From Marixanthomonas ophiurae (GTDB lineage Bacteria; Bacteroidota; Bacteroidia; Flavobacteriales; Flavobacteriaceae), in contig NZ_QVID01000001.1 of the NCBI RefSeq assembly GCF_003413745.1, positions 1,426,001 through 1,490,000 of the forward strand: 64,000 nucleotides of DNA, written 5' to 3'. Below the pieces are notes generated by a model. That model had not been told where the DNA came from and searched no databases. It was given only the letters and a program-made list of their open reading frames with translations. Made by a program: the position numbers and the translations under genes. Positions within the stretch are counted from its first letter, which is position 1. Every line of letters begins with the position of its first letter. Positions 60,638 through 64,000 of this stretch are shown here, in pieces.

Positions 60638-61739
60638 TTTGGAGAATATTAAAAAGAAAAAAGTAAATGTAGTGATCTTCGGTCACGGCAACGTGGGAGC
60701 ACGTTTGGTAGATCAAATTATTACGTCTCAAAAAGAAATTTCACGAAGGCGCGATTTAGACTTAACCATTTTTGCTGTGGCAAACTCCAAAACGGTTTTG
60801 TTTAATGAAAAAGGAGTAAAAGCAAATTGGCAAGAAGAAAAAAACAAAGATGGAGAACCTTATACCATAACGGATGTGATAAAATTTTCAGAAGAGCATA
60901 ATCTGGAAAACTTGATTGCTATTGATAATACAGCCGATTCAAACTTTGTTTTTAATTACAAAACATTGGTCGAAGCTGGTTTCAGTTTGGTTTCTTCCAA
61001 TAAAATAGGAAATACAATCGATCTAGATTTTTATAAAAATTTGCGAAAAACCCTTTCAGAAAAAAAGAAAGAGTATTTATACGAAACCAATGTAGGCGCA
61101 GGACTTCCGTTAATAGATACAATAAAATTACTGCACCTTTCTGGAGAGAATATTACTCGGATTAAAGGCGTTTTTTCAGGATCCTTAAGTTATATTTTTA
61201 ATGAATTTTCTGAAGGGGAGAAAACTTTTAGCGACGTATTAAACCAAGCTATAAACAACGGGTTTACCGAACCAGACCCAAGAGAAGACTTATGTGGAAA
61301 TGACGTAGGCCGGAAACTCCTAATTTTAGCCCGAGAACTCGATTTGCACAACGAATTAGATGATATTTCGATTCAAAATTTAATTCCGAAGCACTTACGA
61401 AGTGTTTCAAAACAAGAATTTTTTAATCAACTTTACGAATTGGATGTTCCGTTTCATATTAAACGAAAAAATTTGGCAAAAGACCATGTTTTAAGGTACA
61501 TTGGGGACTTACACGGAGATCTATCAAAAGAAGATGGAGCTATTTTGAATGTTAACCTAGTGCCTGTGTCAAAAAACAGTGTATTAGGGCAATTAAAAGG
61601 AAGCGATTCCATTTTTGAAATCTATACAGAGAGTTATGGCAAAAATCCAATTGTAATTCAAGGGGCAGGAGCTGGAGCGGCTGTTACGGCCAGAGGTGTG
61701 TTTGGTGATATTCTTCGTTTAAGCGATAAATTAAACTAA
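60582..61739 (+). CDS. thrA: Homoserine dehydrogenase
   Basis: 385 residues from the ATG at 60582. A longer in-frame start at 60528 would add 18 residues and overlap metX more deeply, so I prefer the later one. The NAD-binding GHGNVG is at the N-terminus (VVIFGHGNVGARLVDQI). Catalytic region: YETNVGAGLPLIDTI, GVFSGSLSYIFNEFSEGEKT and ADPREDLCGNDVGRKLLILA (with the conserved PDPREDLCG core). It makes homoserine from aspartate semialdehyde with NAD(P)H. There is no aspartokinase fusion, so the thrA name is provisional; hom is an equal choice. It feeds metX. Confidence 0.92.
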   Translation: MSTITIDKRIQEKPLQLIDLENIKKKKVNVVIFGHGNVGARLVDQIITSQKEISRRRDLDLTIFAVANSKTVLFNEKGVKANWQEEKNKDGEPYTITDVIKFSEEHNLENLIAIDNTADSNFVFNYKTLVEAGFSLVSSNKIGNTIDLDFYKNLRKTLSEKKKEYLYETNVGAGLPLIDTIKLLHLSGENITRIKGVFSGSLSYIFNEFSEGEKTFSDVLNQAINNGFTEPDPREDLCGNDVGRKLLILARELDLHNELDDISIQNLIPKHLRSVSKQEFFNQLYELDVPFHIKRKNLAKDHVLRYIGDLHGDLSKEDGAILNVNLVPVSKNSVLGQLKGSDSIFEIYTESYGKNPIVIQGAGAGAAVTARGVFGDILRLSDKLN

Positions 61740-61751
61740 TAAACGAAAACC

Positions 61752-62174
61752 ATGAAAGTAACACTGAACAGAGTAAACGACAATTATCATTTTGAAGCTA
61801 AAGGAGCATCAGGACTTCCTGTACATATTGACAATAAAACAGGCGACGAAGTTCATGGTTCCAGTCCCATGGAATTATTATTAATGGGCGTGGGCGGATG
61901 TAGTGCGATTGACATTGTTTTAATTTTGAAAAAACAACGACAAGAAATAACGTCATATAAAATGGAAGTGGAAGGAAAGCGAAAAGATTTAAAAAGCGCG
62001 AAACCTTTTGAAGCCATTCATACCACTATTCATTTAGAAGGTGCCATTGACGAAGAGAAAGCTATACGTGCGGCGGCTTTAAGCTTTGAGAAATACTGTT
62101 CTGTTTCCTTAACATTGGAAGGAAATGTAGCCATTACGTACGATATAATCTTGAACGGAAAAAAAATATCTTAA
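61752..62174 (+). CDS. OsmC-family peroxiredoxin-like protein
   Basis: 140 residues. The conserved cysteines of the OsmC/Ohr fold are present: MGVGGCSAIDIVLILKKQRQ (first Cys, with GGCS) and FEKYCSVSLTLEGN (second Cys, YCSV). Family members reduce organic hydroperoxides or act as thiol enzymes. It starts 12 bp after the thrA stop, so it is cotranscribed with the methionine genes. A role in sulfur or redox homeostasis is inferred from context. Confidence 0.9.
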   Translation: MKVTLNRVNDNYHFEAKGASGLPVHIDNKTGDEVHGSSPMELLLMGVGGCSAIDIVLILKKQRQEITSYKMEVEGKRKDLKSAKPFEAIHTTIHLEGAIDEEKAIRAAALSFEKYCSVSLTLEGNVAITYDIILNGKKIS

Positions 62175-62278
62175 AACCTTCATTTTTACAATCATATTGG
62201 TAGATGTTTTTTGAAAAAGTAATAAGTTTGCTTGGGAATTATTGAAATAAGCTAAAATTTTTATACTTTTCAAATAGT

Positions 62279-62695
62279 ATGCTATCTAGAAAAACCAAAT
62301 ACGGAATTAAAGCTCTTACCTTTCTTGCAAAGCGTGAGGAAGATGAACCTGTACCTATCTCTGTAATTGCTGAATCTGAAAATATTTCACAAAAATTTCT
62401 GGAAAGTATATTACTTAGTATGCGTAAGGCTGGTTTTTTAGGTTCTAAAAAAGGAAAAGGTGGCGGTTATTACCTACTAAAAGAAGCAGCTGAAATAAAA
62501 GTTGCAGAAGTTTATAGAATATTGGAAGGCCCAATCGCAATGGTGCCTTGTGTGAGTTTAAATTTTTATGAAAAGTGTGATGACTGCCCTGATGAGGATA
62601 CATGTTCGGTACATAAATTAATGATTCAAGTACGAGACAACACCCTGAAAATTTTCGAAAACACCACTGTTGAGGATATTATTATAAGAGAATAA
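62279..62695 (+). CDS. Rrf2-family regulator with cysteine cluster
   Basis: 138 residues. The HTH is at the N-terminus (LSRKTKYGIKALTFLAKREE, VPISVIAESENISQKFLESI) with the Rrf2 wing (GSKKGKGGGYYLLKEAAE). Four cysteines (Cys91, Cys100, Cys103, Cys109; spacing C-x8-C-x2-C-x5-C) lie where IscR and NsrR hold an Fe-S cluster. It could sense Fe-S status, sulfide or cysteine. A -7-like TACTTTTC ends 8 bases before its ATG and an ATACT/AGTAT inverted repeat spans the start region (62263-62280). It lies directly before cysH, its likely target. Confidence 0.92.
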   Translation: MLSRKTKYGIKALTFLAKREEDEPVPISVIAESENISQKFLESILLSMRKAGFLGSKKGKGGGYYLLKEAAEIKVAEVYRILEGPIAMVPCVSLNFYEKCDDCPDEDTCSVHKLMIQVRDNTLKIFENTTVEDIIIRE

Positions 62696-62723
62696 TGGTG
62701 CTTGATTGTAAAGTAAAAAGCTT

Positions 62724-62753
62724 TATATTTGTAAAATCTACTAATCCTATAGG
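62724..62753 (+). promoter_or_regulatory. Promoter and possible operator of cysH
   Basis: The -7 box TATATTTG (62724-62731) is followed by CTACTAATCCTATAGGGT, in which CCTATAGG (62746-62753) is a perfect 8-bp palindrome. It lies about 8-15 bases after the predicted RNA start and before the ATG at 62765. This is a plausible binding site for the Rrf2 regulator encoded just upstream. Binding is untested. Confidence 0.5.
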
Positions 62754-62764
62754 GTAAAGAGGTT

Positions 62765-63397
62765 ATGAAAAATATTTCTTCAAAAAAGATGCAACTTTTA
62801 AATCAAAGTTTACGGTATGAAGCCCCTTCAGAAATTATAAAATTTGCTTTGCAATTTTCTGAAAAACCTTGGCTTACTACTAGTTTTGGTCCTTATTCTG
62901 CAGCATTATTATATGCTGCAACACAACAAAAAAAAGACTTGCAAGTAGTTTGGTGCGATACCGGTTATAACACCAATGCAACGTATAGTCACGCACAAAT
63001 TTTAATTGAAAAATTACAATTAAACATCGATATTTTTACACCTAATTATACAACCGCTTATATAGAGAGTATGATTGGTGAGCCTACCATTGATAACCCA
63101 AAGCACGAATTTTTTTCAGAAAAAGTTAAATTAGAACCTTTTCAAGAAGCTCTAAAAAAATACACTCCAGATGTTTGGTTTACCAACCTTAGAAAGCACC
63201 AAACACATTACCGGAAATCGATTGATATTTTAAGCTTTACTGAAGATGGTATTTTAAAAGTCTGCCCTTTTTACCATTTCACAGATGCACAGATCATAGC
63301 GTATATGCAAACGAATAATCTACCAGCAGAATTTGATTATTACGATCCCGTAAAAGCACTCGAAAACAGAGAGTGTGGTATTCATTTTCAAGGCTAA
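62765..63397 (+). CDS. cysH: PAPS reductase family enzyme (CysH type)
   Basis: 210 residues. The PP-loop-type ATP/PAPS-binding region reads LTTSFGPYSAALLYAAT, with VVWCDTGYNTNATY following. The catalytic ENRECGIH motif (Cys204) is at the end. The CC...CXXC cluster ligands of APS reductases are absent, which indicates the PAPS-using, iron-sulfur-free type. It reduces PAPS to sulfite with thioredoxin in assimilatory sulfate reduction. The rest of that pathway (cysDN, cysIJ) is not in the window. A plausible operator lies in its leader. Confidence 0.85.
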   Translation: MKNISSKKMQLLNQSLRYEAPSEIIKFALQFSEKPWLTTSFGPYSAALLYAATQQKKDLQVVWCDTGYNTNATYSHAQILIEKLQLNIDIFTPNYTTAYIESMIGEPTIDNPKHEFFSEKVKLEPFQEALKKYTPDVWFTNLRKHQTHYRKSIDILSFTEDGILKVCPFYHFTDAQIIAYMQTNNLPAEFDYYDPVKALENRECGIHFQG

Positions 63398-63465
63398 TTT
63401 CAAAATAATTTCTTAATTTTTTCTGAAATATTTATGGTATTTTTCCTTTTCAGAAAAAATACTAT

Positions 63466-64000
63466 ATGATTCCAACTAAAGAAGAGGTTGTTGCTACTTA
63501 CAATCGAGTTAAACCTTTTGTGCATCAAACTCCAGTAATTACTTCAAGTTTGCTAAATAGTTTAGCTGGTGCTGACTTGTATTTTAAGTGTGAAAATTTT
63601 CAGAAAATGGGCGCTTTTAAAATGCGGGGTGCCATTAATGCGATTCAGCAATTATCTGATGACCAAAAAAATACAGGAGTAGTAACACATTCCTCCGGAA
63701 ATTTTGCCCAAGCGTTATCTTTAGCTGCCAAAAATTTAGGAGTTAAGGCATATATTGTAATGCCTTCAAATACACCACAAGTTAAAAAAGATGCGGTGCT
63801 TGGGTATGGAGGAATTATCACAGAATCCCAACCCACCCTTGCCGCTCGTGAAAAAGAAGCAAATCGAATTCAATCTGAAACACGAGCTACCTTTATTCAT
63901 CCTTCCAATAATACAGATGTAATTTTAGGTCAAGGAACTGCAGCGATTGAATTGTTACAAAAGCATCCAGATTTAGATTGCATACTTACACCCGTTGGAG
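63466..64000 (+). CDS. Serine/threonine dehydratase-like PLP enzyme, N-terminal part
   Basis: About 178 codons to the right edge; the gene continues. Fold type II PLP enzyme: LYFKCENFQKMGAFKMRGAI carries the PLP lysine Lys52 (GAFKMRG), followed by VTHSSGNFAQALSLAAKNLG and IVMPSNTPQVKKDAVLGYGG, and IHPSNNTDVILGQGTAAIEL. Length and the SSGNFAQ motif suggest threonine dehydratase (degradative type) or serine racemase; which one cannot be decided without the C-terminal part. It is 68 bp after cysH, same strand. Confidence 0.88.
   Translation, partial: MIPTKEEVVATYNRVKPFVHQTPVITSSLLNSLAGADLYFKCENFQKMGAFKMRGAINAIQQLSDDQKNTGVVTHSSGNFAQALSLAAKNLGVKAYIVMPSNTPQVKKDAVLGYGGIITESQPTLAAREKEANRIQSETRATFIHPSNNTDVILGQGTAAIELLQKHPDLDCILTPVG

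Noticed and set aside
62765-63397. APS reductase with a [4Fe-4S] cluster
   Set aside because: The CC and CXXC cluster ligands are missing; only the catalytic ECGIH cysteine is in place.
1-64000. tRNA, rRNA, insertion sequence, prophage and CRISPR elements
   Set aside because: I found no transposase, integrase or repeat-spacer pattern and no cloverleaf-like run in the intergenic regions. A tRNAscan run would settle the tRNA question.

Overview
The window is chromosomal DNA from a member of the Bacteroidota, almost certainly a marine-type Flavobacteriaceae. The evidence is low GC content, Bacteroidota-type promoters (TANNTTTG -7 boxes ahead of many genes), a type IX secretion cargo with a C-terminal sorting domain, and families typical of this group (DUF5686, GSCFA, DUF4230, 2TM, TonB_C, aromatic amino acid hydroxylase with a long C-terminal extension, S-box leader upstream of metY). 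Both ends cut genes: fabD at the left and a serine/threonine dehydratase-like gene at the right. I saw no tRNA, rRNA, IS element, prophage or CRISPR array. The window is mostly core genome with a few accessory patches.

0-13 kb, mostly minus strand: fabD (partial), a PNPOx-like stress protein, a 2TM-folA-fructosamine kinase operon, a class V aminotransferase, DUF427, then thyA - TonB_C protein - egtB - egtD - DUF3124 lipoprotein (an ergothioneine-type cluster). After these come a CNT nucleoside transporter with an added periplasmic domain, a bifunctional nuclease (BFN/UVR) and etfB-etfA. 13-20 kb: pdhB, a DUF5686 outer-membrane protein, and a TonB-dependent receptor with a small unknown partner. 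20-29 kb is a phosphate-energy neighbourhood: soluble pyrophosphatase, ATP-grasp protein, membrane pyrophosphatase, MgtC/DUF4010 protein, APP1-like phosphatase and polyphosphate kinase.

29-47 kb: deoxynucleoside kinase, aromatic amino acid hydroxylase with rhodanese, a TetR regulator, a TrmH-family methyltransferase, GreA/B, a SYLF protein, era, der, a small AT-rich accessory patch with a gene remnant, the TPM-TPM-LemA-MerR-M23 operon, alaS and a GSCFA protein.

47.7-55.4 kb is the most interesting part. A two-component system (a TPR sensor kinase and a NarL/LuxR-type response regulator) sits with a lipoprotein, a PQQ-type beta-propeller protein, a small membrane/coiled-coil ORF and a T9SS cargo. 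Four of these transcription units carry the same 18-bp palindrome (consensus ATAGGGCAATTGCCGTAT). In all four the palindrome lies at exactly the same distance upstream of a TANNTTT(N) -7 box. I infer a compact, autoregulated local regulon whose activator binds near -42.

55.5-64 kb is a methionine/sulfur block: metK, divergent from a SAM-I riboswitch that leads metY, then a terminator-like hairpin, metX, thrA (homoserine dehydrogenase, overlapping metX by 56 bp), OsmC, an Rrf2 regulator with a cysteine cluster, and a PAPS-reductase-type cysH. The riboswitch, Rrf2 regulator and sulfur enzymes together suggest SAM- and sulfur-responsive control of methionine and cysteine synthesis.
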